Shown here one piece after another: positions 46,002-55,267 of a stretch of DNA of 64,000 bases. The translations under genes and the position numbers were made by a program. Numbering within the stretch: position 1 is the stretch's first letter; each line of letters starts with the position of its first letter. The stretch covers positions 806,001 to 870,000 of the forward strand of contig NZ_CP026652.1 in NCBI RefSeq assembly GCF_002946835.1, given 5' to 3'. The stretch is from Streptomyces dengpaensis. GTDB lineage: Bacteria > Actinomycetota > Actinomycetes > Streptomycetales > Streptomycetaceae. The notes under the pieces were generated by a model that saw only the letters and a program-made list of their open reading frames with translations, was not told the origin of the DNA and did not search any database.

Positions 46002-48326
46002 TCATTCATGGAAATGGGCGGATTTGGCGCCGGGCGGCGGTGTCGTGGGTTCGAGTCGGACGACGATGCCTTTGGAAGTGGGCTGGTTGCTGATATCGGC
46101 GACGCTGTCGAGGGGGACGAGGGGCTGGACTTCGGGGTAGTAGGCGGCGGCGCACCCGCGGGTCGTGGGATAGGGGACGACCACGAACCCATCGACGCGT
46201 CGTTCGATGTCGTCGTCCCAGACGCCGATGATGTCGACGTATTGGCCCCTGGTGAGGCCGAGGTCGGACATGTCCTCGGGGTTGACCATGACGATGTTGC
46301 GGCCCCCGTGGATGCCACGGTAGCGGTCGTTGTCGGTGTAGGGGATGGTGTTCCACTGGTCGTGGGAGCGCATGCTCTGCAGGACGAGGGCTCCGGCGGG
46401 GGCGCGGGACATGTCGAAGTCGTTACGCGTGAACATGGCTTTGCCGGTGGGCGTGGCGAAGACGCCTTCGTTGACGGGGTTGGGCAGTTTGATGCCGCCG
46501 GGACGGGTGACGCGGCGGTTGAAGTCGTGGAACCCCGGGACGATGCGGGAGACGCGCTCCCGGATGGTGCCGTATTCGGCCTCGAATTCGAGCCAGGGGA
46601 CTTTGACCTTGTCGCCGAGGGTGCGGTGGGCGAGCCGGCACAGGATGGCGACTTCGCTGAGCAGGAGCCGGGAGGCGGGAGGGAGTTTCCCGAAGGAGGT
46701 GTGGACCTCGCTCGAGGTGTTCTCCACGGTGACGAACTGCACGCCGCCCGCCTGGATGTCGATTTCGGTGCGGCCCAGGCAGGGCAGGATGAGCGCGGTC
46801 TCCCCGGTGACCGTGTGGGCTTTGCTGAGTTTGGTGGAGATCTGCGCGGTCAGGCGGCAGCGGCGGATGGCCTCGTCGGTGATGTGGGTGTCGGGAGCAG
46901 CGCGCACGAAGTTCCCCGCCAACGACAGGAACACCTTGATGCGGCCCTCGCGCATGGCCTTGATCGCTTTGACGGAGTCCACGCCGTGCTCGCGAGGCGG
47001 GTCGAACCCGAACTCGGCTTGGAGGGCGTCGAGGAATTCGTCGGGCATCTGTTCCCAGACACCCATGGTGCGGTCGCCCTGGACGTTGCTGTGTCCGCGC
47101 ACGGGACTGGCCCCGGCGCCGGCACGGCCGAGGTTGCCGCGCAGCATGAGGAAGTTGACGATCTCGCGGACGGTGGGCACGCCGTGCCGTTGCTGGGTGA
47201 CGCCCATGGCCCAGCAGACGATGACGCGCTTGGCGCGCAGCACGTAGTCGCGGACTTCCTCGATCCGCTGCCGGGTGAGTTGGGTGGCGGTGAGGATGTC
47301 GTCCCAGGAGACGCCGCGGGCGTGCTCGGCGAATTCCTCGAAGCCGGACGTGTGGGCGCTGATGAACTCGTTGTCGAGGACGGTGCCGGGGGCGGCGTCC
47401 TCGGCTTCCAGCAGCAGCCGGTTGACGCCCTGGAACAGGGCGAGGTCGCCACCGCTGCGGATGTGGAGGAACAGGTCGGAGATCTTGATGCCGTTGCCGA
47501 TCACACCGCGGACCTGCTGGGGGTTCTTGAACCGGAACAGTCCCGCTTCGGGCAGCGTGTTCACGGCGATGATCTTGCCGCCGTTGACTTTGCACTTCTC
47601 CAGCGCGGACAGCTGGCGCGGATGGTTCGTCGCCGGGTTCTGCCCGACCAGGAAGACCAGGTCGGCCTGGTAGAAGTCCTCCAGCCCCACCGTGCCCTTG
47701 CCGGTGCCCAGCGTCTCGTGCAGGCCGAACCCGCTGGTCTCGTGGCACAGGTTGCTGCAGTCGGGCAGGTTGTTCGTGCCGAACGCGCGGGCGAACAGCT
47801 GCAGCACGAACGCCGACTCGTTGCTGGCCCGGCCGGAGGTGTAGAAGGCGGCCTCGTCCGGGGAGTCCAGTGATTTCAGCTCGTCCGCGACCAGACCGAG
47901 CGCGTCGTGCCAGCTGATCGGCTCGTAGTAGTCCGAGCCCGGTCGCTTGATCATCGGCTCGGTCAGCCGGCCCTGCTGGTTCAGCCACATATCCGACTGC
48001 CGGTTCAGCTCGGAGACCGAGTGGGTGCGGAAGAAGTCCCGGGTGATCCGCCGGCCGGTCGCCTCGTCATTGATGTGCTTGGCACCGTTCTCGCAGTACT
48101 CGTTCATGTGCCGGTGCCCCGGTGCCGGGTCCGACCAGGCACAGCCCGGACAGTCGATCCCGTCGACCTGGTTCATGGTCAACAGCGTCGTCGCGGTCGT
48201 GCGGAGCGTCGCCTCTTCGAGGGAATACTCCAACGCGTGCGTCACAGCGGGCACTCCCGCCGCCCACTTCTTGGGCGGAGTCACAGTCAGCCGCTCGTCC
48301 GGCTCCTGCTTCGGTGCCTTCTTCAT
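46002..48326 (-). CDS. FdhF/YdeP-family molybdopterin oxidoreductase
   Basis: The 774-aa protein belongs to the DMSO reductase superfamily and matches the FdhF/YdeP branch: NQVDGIDCPGCAWSDP near the N-terminus, YTSGRASNESAFVLQLFARA, CHETSGFGLHETLGTGKGTV, LVFLVGQNPATNHPRQL and a C-terminal molydopterin-binding domain (NPEDMSDLGLTRGQYVDIIG). The four-Cys Fe-S motif of classical formate dehydrogenases is not complete, and no other subunit is encoded nearby. The physiological substrate of YdeP proteins is uncertain. ATG 48326 has GAGAGG upstream and gives the standard N-terminus. It precedes the hydrogenase locus. Confidence 0.88.
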   Translation of the reverse strand: MKKAPKQEPDERLTVTPPKKWAAGVPAVTHALEYSLEEATLRTTATTLLTMNQVDGIDCPGCAWSDPAPGHRHMNEYCENGAKHINDEATGRRITRDFFRTHSVSELNRQSDMWLNQQGRLTEPMIKRPGSDYYEPISWHDALGLVADELKSLDSPDEAAFYTSGRASNESAFVLQLFARAFGTNNLPDCSNLCHETSGFGLHETLGTGKGTVGLEDFYQADLVFLVGQNPATNHPRQLSALEKCKVNGGKIIAVNTLPEAGLFRFKNPQQVRGVIGNGIKISDLFLHIRSGGDLALFQGVNRLLLEAEDAAPGTVLDNEFISAHTSGFEEFAEHARGVSWDDILTATQLTRQRIEEVRDYVLRAKRVIVCWAMGVTQQRHGVPTVREIVNFLMLRGNLGRAGAGASPVRGHSNVQGDRTMGVWEQMPDEFLDALQAEFGFDPPREHGVDSVKAIKAMREGRIKVFLSLAGNFVRAAPDTHITDEAIRRCRLTAQISTKLSKAHTVTGETALILPCLGRTEIDIQAGGVQFVTVENTSSEVHTSFGKLPPASRLLLSEVAILCRLAHRTLGDKVKVPWLEFEAEYGTIRERVSRIVPGFHDFNRRVTRPGGIKLPNPVNEGVFATPTGKAMFTRNDFDMSRAPAGALVLQSMRSHDQWNTIPYTDNDRYRGIHGGRNIVMVNPEDMSDLGLTRGQYVDIIGVWDDDIERRVDGFVVVPYPTTRGCAAAYYPEVQPLVPLDSVADISNQPTSKGIVVRLEPTTPPPGAKSAHFHE

Positions 48327-48538
48327 GAGGAATGCCTCTCGCTCTGCCGTACGGGACGCCCAAATCCCCCATATAAGTTGATGCTGTGTCATAGCGGATT
48401 CCGTGTCACGCAGCCCAGCCGACCAGTCACCCCTGTCCGGCAGGGCCGACGACACCCGCGGCGGGTCACACGGTTGTTCAGCCGACGGTCCGGCTCGCCG
48501 CAGAGCGGTTCAGAGACGGCCCACCGCCGTCGTACGCT

Positions 48539-49057
48539 TCAGCCGACGGGCCACTTGGGGACCCGGCTCCTCGGCGGCTCCGGCTCCGCCGGCCGCACCC
48601 GGCCGTTGCGGATCGAGCCCCGCCACGCCCCACTCGCGTCCCCCAGCCCTTCGATGAACTCCTTGAAATTCCCCAGCTCATCGCGCACCACACGCCGCGT
48701 CATCTTCGACGGATCCGTCAGCCGGCCCACCACTCCACGCGGCCTGACCTGCATCCGCACCGTGACCACGGTCCGGTCCGGAGCCATCGAACGAAACGAC
48801 ACCTCACCCCAATGCCACGGATCACGTTCCGTACTCCGCCAGGCAACCAGCGAATCCGGTTCCTGCTCCACGATCTCCGCCCGGAACTCGCGACGCCACG
48901 GGCCCACCCTCACCGCCCATCGCGTCATCGCAGGGCTCACTTGATCCACCCGCTTCACCGCGGACATGAACCGCGGAAAGCTCTTGAACTGCGTCCACTG
49001 GTCGTACGCCGTACGCACCGGGACCGCGATCTCAACCGACTCTTGAATGGTGTTCAT
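48539..49057 (-). CDS. SRPBCC-family (polyketide cyclase/START-like) protein
   Basis: The 172-aa protein has an SRPBCC fold (IQESVEIAVPVRTAYDQWTQ, FPRFMSAVKRVDQVS, EPDSLVAWRSTERD, FKEFIEGLG), which makes a hydrophobic ligand pocket. The C-terminal 30 residues are basic and Pro-rich. Ligand unknown. The 5' end is peculiar: a 24-bp tandem duplication places a second ATG and an 8-codon mini-frame directly upstream. It lies next to the YdeP gene. Confidence 0.85.
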   Translation of the reverse strand: MNTIQESVEIAVPVRTAYDQWTQFKSFPRFMSAVKRVDQVSPAMTRWAVRVGPWRREFRAEIVEQEPDSLVAWRSTERDPWHWGEVSFRSMAPDRTVVTVRMQVRPRGVVGRLTDPSKMTRRVVRDELGNFKEFIEGLGDASGAWRGSIRNGRVRPAEPEPPRSRVPKWPVG

Positions 49058-49136
49058 GGCCTACCAAAGGTGAATGGTGTTCATGGCCTACCAATTTCCA
49101 GGCGCCGACATCTTGTTTCCAGGCGCCGATACCTTG
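49044..49136. repeat. Two adjacent tandem duplications at the SRPBCC gene start
   Basis: A 24-bp sequence is repeated exactly at 49044-49067 and 49071-49094, covering the SRPBCC start codon. A second pair, TTTCCAGGCGCCGA plus 7 bp, is at 49095-49115 and 49116-49136 with few changes. Confidence 0.9.
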
Positions 49137-49440
49137 AGTGTCACCGCATCATCTGCACGCCGCCACGTGGATCATCGGCCCACCCGCCCATGCGCCAGGT
49201 AGGGAGCGGACCTCCCCATTGCCGCGGTGGCCGGGCTGCGGAGCAGGCACTCATCAGCCGAACGGGTGACGCAGCGCCGGTGAACGAGCGACGGAAGCGG
49301 CCGGTCTTGCATCGGGCTCGGCGTTCGCCGGTCGGCCGCCCCTGAGGAACGCGATCCGGATGAAGGAGACCTGACGGAGGCAGGCGAAACGCCGCCGTTA
49401 TCCTTTCCGTCGTCCCGGAAACCGGCGAACATGCCGCGTC
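49058..49440. other. Divergent intergenic region, SRPBCC gene and hypX
   Basis: This 383-bp gap holds the tandem duplications described separately at 49044-49136 and presumably the promoter of the hypX-hypE operon. I see no additional gene and no clear operator. Confidence 0.45.
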
Positions 49441-51213
49441 ATGGACATCTTGCTCGTCGTCAGCGCGTTCAACAGCCTTTCCCAGCGCGTCTACGCCGAA
49501 CTGTCGGACCTCGGACACCAGGTGGACGTCGTTCTCGCCCCGCACGGCCCCGAAGCGGTCCGTGCCGCCGTACGCGAGCTGCGCCCGGAGTTGATCATCG
49601 CCCCGATGCTGAAGACGGCGCTGCCCGAGGACGTGTGGCGGGAGCACACCTGCCTCGTCGTGCACCCGGGGCCGCCTGGCGACCGTGGGCCTTCCTCACT
49701 GGACTGGGCGATCGCCGCGGAGGCGCCGGACTGGGGGGTGACGGTACTCCAGGCCGAGGCGGCGATGGACGCGGGCGACATCTGGGCGGCGGAGTCGTTC
49801 GCGGTATCGCCGGTGGGCAAGAGCGACCTGTACCGCAACGAGGTCTCCGACGCCGCCTCGGCCGCCGTGCTGATGGCCGTACGGCGATACTCCGACGGGG
49901 CATTCAAACCGCGGCCGCAGCGCGATCCGGCCGTCCGCGTGGTGTGGCGCGACTTCTTCCGCCAGGAGCGACGAAGGATCGACTGGGCGAACGACACCAC
50001 GGAGACGGTGCTGCGCAAGCTCCGCGGGGCCGACTCTCAGCCGGGCGTCCTGGACGAGCTCATGGGCCGAGAACTGTTCCTGCACGGCGGGCACCCCGAG
50101 GACGAACTGCGCGGACGCCCCGGTGACGTGCTCGCGACGCGAGCGGGAGCCATCTGCCGGGCCACCCGGGACGGAGCGGTGTGGATTCCGGAACTGCGCC
50201 CCCGCAAGAACTCCGGCGACCCCGCGCCGTTCCGTCGCCCCGCGGCCTCCGTTCTCGCCTCCTTCCTGGCGCAGCCCGGCGCCGCGTCGCCAGCGGAGTG
50301 CTCGCGCTCCGGTGACCGCCCGTCCTGGCTTCCGGAGGCCACCGTCGCGCTCGAACTTCCCCGCGATCGACGCACCTGGACCGACATCCGGTACCGGCAG
50401 CGCGGCGACATCGGCTTCCTGACCTTCTCCTTTCCAGGCGGGGCGATGAGCACCGACCACTGCCGCAGGCTGCTCGCCGCCTACCGGTACGCGCTCACCC
50501 GCCCCACCTCGGTGCTCGTCCTCGGCGGTGCGCGCGACTTCTTCTCCAACGGCATCCACCTGAACGTCATCGAGGCGGCCGCCGACCCGGCCGCCGAGTC
50601 CTGGGCCAACCTCAAGGCCATCGACGACCTGGTCGAGGCGGTGCTGTGCACCACCGACCGACTCGTGGTCGCGGCGCTCGGCGGCAACGCGGCGGCCGGC
50701 GGTCTCATGCTCGCCCTGGCCGCCGACCAGGTGTGGTGCCGTGCGGGCGCCGTCCTCAACCCGCACTACCGGCGAATGGGCCTGTACGGCTCGGAGTTCT
50801 GGACGTACACGCTGCCGCGCCGCGCCGGCGCGGAAACGGCCCTGCGGCTGACGACCGAGGCGTTGCCGGTAAGCGCCGGGACAGCCGCGCGGGACGGGCT
50901 GGTGGACCGTCTGGTACCGGTCGCGGCACGGGACTTCGCCGCCGAGGTCGAGCGAATGGCGGCTGCGCTCCTCGACGCCCCGGAAGACCTTCGACGACGG
51001 ATCGCCGCGAAGGCCGCGACACGGCGTGCGGACGAGGAGGAACGACCGCTCGCCGAGTACCGGCGGGCCGAACTCGCCCGTATGCGCGCCACCTTCTTCG
51101 ATCCGCACGCCCCGTACCACGCCCTGCGGTCGGCCTTCGTTCGGAAGCTGCCCGGCGGCTGCGCCCGGCCGCTGTCCCCGGCCGACGAGCAGGCCACCGG
51201 GGGCATCCGATGA
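49441..51213 (+). CDS. hypX: Hydrogenase maturation factor HypX (CO-ligand synthesis)
   Basis: The 590-aa protein joins an N-terminal formyltransferase/hydrolase-like domain (about 1-260, MDILLVVSAFNSLSQRVY, CLVVHPGPPGDRGPSSLDWA) to a C-terminal enoyl-CoA hydratase-like domain (about 305-590, VLVLGGARDFFSNGIHLNVI, AALGGNAAAGGLMLALAADQ). HypX uses formyl-tetrahydrofolate to make the CO ligand of the [NiFe] site under aerobic conditions. It is thus a marker for an oxygen-tolerant hydrogenase. It opens the maturation operon and its stop overlaps the next start (ATGA). Confidence 0.94.
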   Translation: MDILLVVSAFNSLSQRVYAELSDLGHQVDVVLAPHGPEAVRAAVRELRPELIIAPMLKTALPEDVWREHTCLVVHPGPPGDRGPSSLDWAIAAEAPDWGVTVLQAEAAMDAGDIWAAESFAVSPVGKSDLYRNEVSDAASAAVLMAVRRYSDGAFKPRPQRDPAVRVVWRDFFRQERRRIDWANDTTETVLRKLRGADSQPGVLDELMGRELFLHGGHPEDELRGRPGDVLATRAGAICRATRDGAVWIPELRPRKNSGDPAPFRRPAASVLASFLAQPGAASPAECSRSGDRPSWLPEATVALELPRDRRTWTDIRYRQRGDIGFLTFSFPGGAMSTDHCRRLLAAYRYALTRPTSVLVLGGARDFFSNGIHLNVIEAAADPAAESWANLKAIDDLVEAVLCTTDRLVVAALGGNAAAGGLMLALAADQVWCRAGAVLNPHYRRMGLYGSEFWTYTLPRRAGAETALRLTTEALPVSAGTAARDGLVDRLVPVAARDFAAEVERMAAALLDAPEDLRRRIAAKAATRRADEEERPLAEYRRAELARMRATFFDPHAPYHALRSAFVRKLPGGCARPLSPADEQATGGIR

Positions 51214-52613
51214 CTAGGTCAGGTACGCGTCTGCTGGTGGCGGGCGTCGGCAACATCTTCCTCGCCGACGACGCCTTCGGCCCCGAGGTGATCCGCGCCC
51301 TGGACCGGCGCCCGCTGCCGCCCGAAGTGCGTGTGCGGGACTTCGGCATCCGCGGCCTGGACCTTGCGTACGAGCTGCTGAACGACTACGCCACCGCCGT
51401 CCTGGTCGATGCGGCCGCACGCGGCCATCGGCCCGGCACCCTGTCGTTGATCGAGCCGGAACTCCCGCACGGCGCGCGGGCCACCGCCCCGCCCGAGGCC
51501 CATGGCATGGACCCGGCGAAGGTCCTGGCCCTGGCCGCCCACCTGGGCGACGAAACGCTACCGCGCGTCCTCGTGCTCGCCTGCGAGCCCCAGGTGCGGC
51601 CACGCGGCGACGAAGACATCCTGCCCGGCGTCAGCGCACCGGTGCGCGACGCGGTCGGCCAAGCCGTCGAGGCACTGCACGCCATGGTTCCCGTGCTGCT
51701 CGCCGACCCCGCGGCTACACCTCCGTTGAGCCGCCAGGAGGAATCCGCGGACCTGTCCGCGGCCGGGCTCGCGCTCCCGGTCGCCGGTGGCGCCGAGGAT
51801 CGCTGGCGGAACGACTTTGCCCCGACTGTCACCACAGCTCATCGCGAGGAGCAGCGCCCCATGTGCGATTCCGCGGACGTCACCCACGCCGTCCTGGCCA
51901 AGAACGACGGCCTGGCCGAAAGCCTGCGCGCCGACCTGGCCCGGCGCGGGGTGAGCGAGGTCAATCTGCTGTCCAGCCCGGGCAGCGGCAAGACGGAACT
52001 GCTCGGACGCGTGCTGGCCCGTGCGCTGGAGCGGCGTATCCCGGTGGCCGCGCTCACCGCGGACCTCGCCACGGAGAACGACGCCCACCGACTGGCCCGT
52101 TCAGGAGCACCGGTCAAGCAGCTCCTGACCGACGGGCTGTGCCACCTGGAGGCCCGGCAGCTGCGCGGCCACGTGGAGAGCTGGCTGCCGCAGGACACCG
52201 CGCTGCTCTTCGTGGAGAACGTCGGCAACCTCGTCTGCCCCGCGTCCTACGACCTCGGGGAAAGCCTGCGCATCGTGCTCATGGCGGTGACGGAGGGCGA
52301 GGACAAGCCGCTGAAGTACCCCACCGCCTTCGGCTCCGCCCACCTGGTCGTGCTCACCAAGACCGACCTGGCCGAGCCCGCGGGCTTCGACGAAGACTCC
52401 TTCAACGCCCATGTGCAGCGGGTCAATCCCGGGGTGGAGGTCGTACGGACCTGCGCCCGCACCGGCGACGGAGTCGACGCCGTCCTGGAGCGCGTGCTCG
52501 CCGCGCGCGACGGGGGCCCGGTTCACCGGCCGCCCCTCGCACCCCACCCCCACGGCCATACCCATGTCGACCCCCGGGGCGCATCCGGCCTCACCGCCGG
52601 CCGCGTCTCGTGA
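51210..52613 (+). CDS. hypB: Hydrogenase maturation protease fused in frame to HypB
   Basis: One uninterrupted 467-codon frame encodes a HupD/HyaD-type endopeptidase (about 1-170: VAGVGNIFLADDAFGPEVI, with Glu/Asp/His nickel ligands expected) that would trim the large-subunit tail, a linker of about 45 residues, and HypB, the GTPase for nickel insertion (from Met218: SSPGSGKTELLGR P-loop, CHLEARQL, ENVGNLVCP, VVLTKTDLAEP). The C-terminus is His-rich (HPHGHTH) and may store nickel. These are usually separate genes. A GAGGAG site nine bases before ATG 51861 could also start HypB alone. The 5' end overlaps hypX and the 3' end overlaps hypF (GTGA). Confidence 0.88.
   Translation: MTRSGTRLLVAGVGNIFLADDAFGPEVIRALDRRPLPPEVRVRDFGIRGLDLAYELLNDYATAVLVDAAARGHRPGTLSLIEPELPHGARATAPPEAHGMDPAKVLALAAHLGDETLPRVLVLACEPQVRPRGDEDILPGVSAPVRDAVGQAVEALHAMVPVLLADPAATPPLSRQEESADLSAAGLALPVAGGAEDRWRNDFAPTVTTAHREEQRPMCDSADVTHAVLAKNDGLAESLRADLARRGVSEVNLLSSPGSGKTELLGRVLARALERRIPVAALTADLATENDAHRLARSGAPVKQLLTDGLCHLEARQLRGHVESWLPQDTALLFVENVGNLVCPASYDLGESLRIVLMAVTEGEDKPLKYPTAFGSAHLVVLTKTDLAEPAGFDEDSFNAHVQRVNPGVEVVRTCARTGDGVDAVLERVLAARDGGPVHRPPLAPHPHGHTHVDPRGASGLTAGRVS
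51846..51863 (+). promoter_or_regulatory. Internal ribosome-binding site and start for HypB
   Basis: GAGGAG (51846-51851) lies nine bases before an in-frame ATG at 51861, at the natural N-terminus of HypB. It suggests that free HypB can be made as well as the fusion. Confidence 0.6.
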
Positions 52614-54943
52614 CAGCGCCCACCACCCAGGCGGTGCGCCGCCGCGTCACCGTACGCGGCACCGTGCAGGGCGTGGGTTTCCGCCCGTACGTGCACCGCC
52701 TGGCCACCGGCCTCGCGCTGACCGGCTTCGTGAGCAACACGGCGTACGGCGTGCTCATCGAGGTCGAGGGACCACCGGACGACGTCGCACGGTTCCGCGA
52801 CCGGCTGCCCGCCGAGTTGCCGCCGCTGGCCGCCGTCACCGAGGTCGCGATCGAGGACCTGCCCGCCACCGGGGCCGACGACGCCTTCACGATCCGCTCG
52901 ACCGAGCAGTCCCCGGGACGCACCCTCCTCCCGCCCGACACCGCGACCTGCGGCGACTGCCTACGCGAGCTGGCCGATCCTGCCGACCGCCGCCATCGGC
53001 ACCCCTTCGTCACCTGCACCCACTGCGGGCCCCGCTTCACCATCGCCACCGGGATGCCGTACGACCGGGCCGTCACGACCATGGCCGACTTCCCGATGTG
53101 CCCCGCCTGCGCCCGGGAGTACGGCGACCCCGGCGACCGCCGCTTCCACGCCCAGCCCGTAGCGTGCCCCGACTGCGGCCCCAGGCTGCGCCTCGTGCCC
53201 GCGCCCGGCAGCGGCATCCGCGCCGCCAGGGACGCCGAGGCGCTGACGACGGCGCGGGCGCTGCTGACCGCCGGTCGGATCGTCGCCGTGAAGGGCCTCG
53301 GCGGTTACCACCTGGCCTGCGACGCCACCGACGCACGCGCCGTCGACAAGCTGCGCACCCGCAAGGAGCGGGGCGACAAGCCGTTCGCGGTGATGTGCGC
53401 GGACCTCGCCACCGTGCAGCGGATCGCCGCGGTGTCCGCGGCCGAGCGCGCCGCCCTCACCAGCGCCCGGCGTCCGATCGTCCTGCTGCGCCGGCACGCG
53501 TCGAACCTCGCTCCCGATGTGTGCCCCGGCAGCCCCCACCTCGGCGTGATGCTGCCGTACACCCCTGTCCACACCCTGCTGTTCGGCCTGCCGGGCGATC
53601 CGCCCGGCCCGCCCGCGCTGGTCATGACGAGCGGCAACCGCTCCGGCGAGCCGATCGTCACGGACGACGACGAGGCGCTGACCCGGCTGGCCGGGCTGGC
53701 CGACGCCTGGCTCGCCCACGACCGGGTCATCGCCTCCCCGTGCGACGACTCGCTGCTGCGGGTACGCCCCGACGGCACCGAACAGGTGCTGCGCCGCTCC
53801 CGCGGGTACGTGCCCCGGCCGCTGCGTCTGCCGGTCGCGGTGCGTCCCGCGCTCGCGGTGGGCGGCGATCTGAAGAACGCGCTGTGTGTCGGCGAGGGCG
53901 ACCAGGCCTGGTTCGGCCCGCACATCGGTGACATGGGCGACCTGACCACCCTGGAGGCCGCGCAGCGCGCGGAGCGGCGGTTGCGGAGCCTGACCGGTGT
54001 GAGCCCCGAACTCGTCGCCGCGGACCGGCACCCGGCCTACCACTCGACTCGGTGGGCTCGCCGACATGCCCGCCAACTGACAGCTTCGGACGCTGCGTTC
54101 GTCCAGCACCACCACGCGCACATCGCCTCGGCCATGGCCCAGCACGGCCTCGACGGCACCACCCCCGTGATCGGCGTCGCGTTCGACGGCACCGGGTACG
54201 GCGACGACGGCACCGTCTGGGGCGGCGAGGTCCTGCTCGCGGACTTCACCGGCTACCGGCGTTTCGCCCATCTGGCGCCCGCGCCGCTCCCCGGCGGCGA
54301 CGCGGGCGTGGCCAACCCGTGCCGTCTGGCGCTGGCGCGGCTGTGGGCCGCCGGCCTGCCGTGGGACGCGGACCTGCCCAGCGTCGCCGCCTGCGCGCCA
54401 GAGGAACTGGCCGTACTGGAACGGCAGGTGACGCGCCAGGTGGCCTGCGTGCCGACCTCCAGCATGGGACGGCTCTTCGACGCGGTGTCGTCCCTCGCGG
54501 GTGTGTGCCACCGCGTGGGATACGAGGCCCAGGCCGCCCTGGAGTTGGAGGCCGCGGCCGCTGCGGCCTGGGGCGCCGACGCCACGGCGTACGCCTTCGG
54601 CGTCGGCACCGGTCCCGTGCGGTGGGACCCGGCCCCGGTGCTGAGCGCGATCGTCGCCGACCTGCGGCGCGGCACCCCGGCACCGCTGATCGCCGCGCGC
54701 TTCCACCGCGGCGTCGCGCAGGCGGTGTCGGAGATCTGCAGGCGTGCACGCCGGACCACCGGTCTGGCCACCGTGGCCCTCACCGGCGGCGTCTTCGCCA
54801 ACGCGCTGCTGGAGGAGGGCTGCACGGAACTGCTCGCCGCCGACGGCTTCACCGTACTGCGCCACGGCGAAGTCCCCCCGAACGACGGCGGTTTGGCCCT
54901 GGGCCAGCTGGTGGTCGCGGCGCACCTACGACAGGAGGAGTGA
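52610..54943 (+). CDS. hypF: Carbamoyltransferase HypF
   Basis: The 777-aa protein makes the carbamoyl group that becomes the CN ligands of the [NiFe] site and loads it on HypE. Domains in order: acylphosphatase (about 10-95, VRGTVQGVGFRPYVHRLA), two zinc fingers of CxxC-x18-CxxC type (about 108-185), a YrdC-like domain (about 200-390, VAVKGLGGYHLACDATD), and a Kae1-like carbamoyltransferase domain (about 400-777, HHHAHIASAMAQHGL). GTG 52610 overlaps the hypB stop. Confidence 0.96.
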   Translation: MTAPTTQAVRRRVTVRGTVQGVGFRPYVHRLATGLALTGFVSNTAYGVLIEVEGPPDDVARFRDRLPAELPPLAAVTEVAIEDLPATGADDAFTIRSTEQSPGRTLLPPDTATCGDCLRELADPADRRHRHPFVTCTHCGPRFTIATGMPYDRAVTTMADFPMCPACAREYGDPGDRRFHAQPVACPDCGPRLRLVPAPGSGIRAARDAEALTTARALLTAGRIVAVKGLGGYHLACDATDARAVDKLRTRKERGDKPFAVMCADLATVQRIAAVSAAERAALTSARRPIVLLRRHASNLAPDVCPGSPHLGVMLPYTPVHTLLFGLPGDPPGPPALVMTSGNRSGEPIVTDDDEALTRLAGLADAWLAHDRVIASPCDDSLLRVRPDGTEQVLRRSRGYVPRPLRLPVAVRPALAVGGDLKNALCVGEGDQAWFGPHIGDMGDLTTLEAAQRAERRLRSLTGVSPELVAADRHPAYHSTRWARRHARQLTASDAAFVQHHHAHIASAMAQHGLDGTTPVIGVAFDGTGYGDDGTVWGGEVLLADFTGYRRFAHLAPAPLPGGDAGVANPCRLALARLWAAGLPWDADLPSVAACAPEELAVLERQVTRQVACVPTSSMGRLFDAVSSLAGVCHRVGYEAQAALELEAAAAAAWGADATAYAFGVGTGPVRWDPAPVLSAIVADLRRGTPAPLIAARFHRGVAQAVSEICRRARRTTGLATVALTGGVFANALLEEGCTELLAADGFTVLRHGEVPPNDGGLALGQLVVAAHLRQEE

Positions 54944-54946
54944 CCC

Positions 54947-55267
54947 ATGTGTTTGGCAGTGCCCGGCAAGGTCGTGGCCATCGACGGCAGCGCCGACCCG
55001 CTCACCGGGCTGATCGACTTCGGCGGCGTGCAGAAGCAGGCGTGTCTGGAGTACGTCCCCGATGTCCGGGTCGGCGAGTACGTCATTGTGCACGTCGGCT
55101 TCGCGCTCCAGCGCCTGGATGAGGAGTCGGCGCTGGCCTCCTTGAAGCTCTTCGAGGAACTGGGGCTGCTGGAGGAGGAGTTCGGCGACGCCTGGGAACA
55201 GGCGGCGCAGGAGGACGGAACCTCAGCGGCATCGGAGCGCGAGAACAGCGGGAGTGAGGCGCGATGA
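54947..55267 (+). CDS. hypC: Hydrogenase assembly chaperone HypC/HybG
   Basis: The 106-aa chaperone has the MCLAVPGKV start, with Cys2 needed for Fe binding with HypD, and a [16 protein letters not shown] beta barrel. An acidic C-terminal tail extends about 25 residues beyond typical HypC. A strong AGGAGGAG-type site precedes ATG 54947. It lies 3 bp after hypF and overlaps hypD by 4 bp. Confidence 0.95.
   Translation: MCLAVPGKVVAIDGSADPLTGLIDFGGVQKQACLEYVPDVRVGEYVIVHVGFALQRLDEESALASLKLFEELGLLEEEFGDAWEQAAQEDGTSAASERENSGSEAR

Noticed and set aside
45024..47873. 949-codon + strand frame opposite the racemase-like, GNAT and YdeP genes
   Set aside because: Spans three genes with clear domains on the other strand; its composition is that of an antisense shadow.
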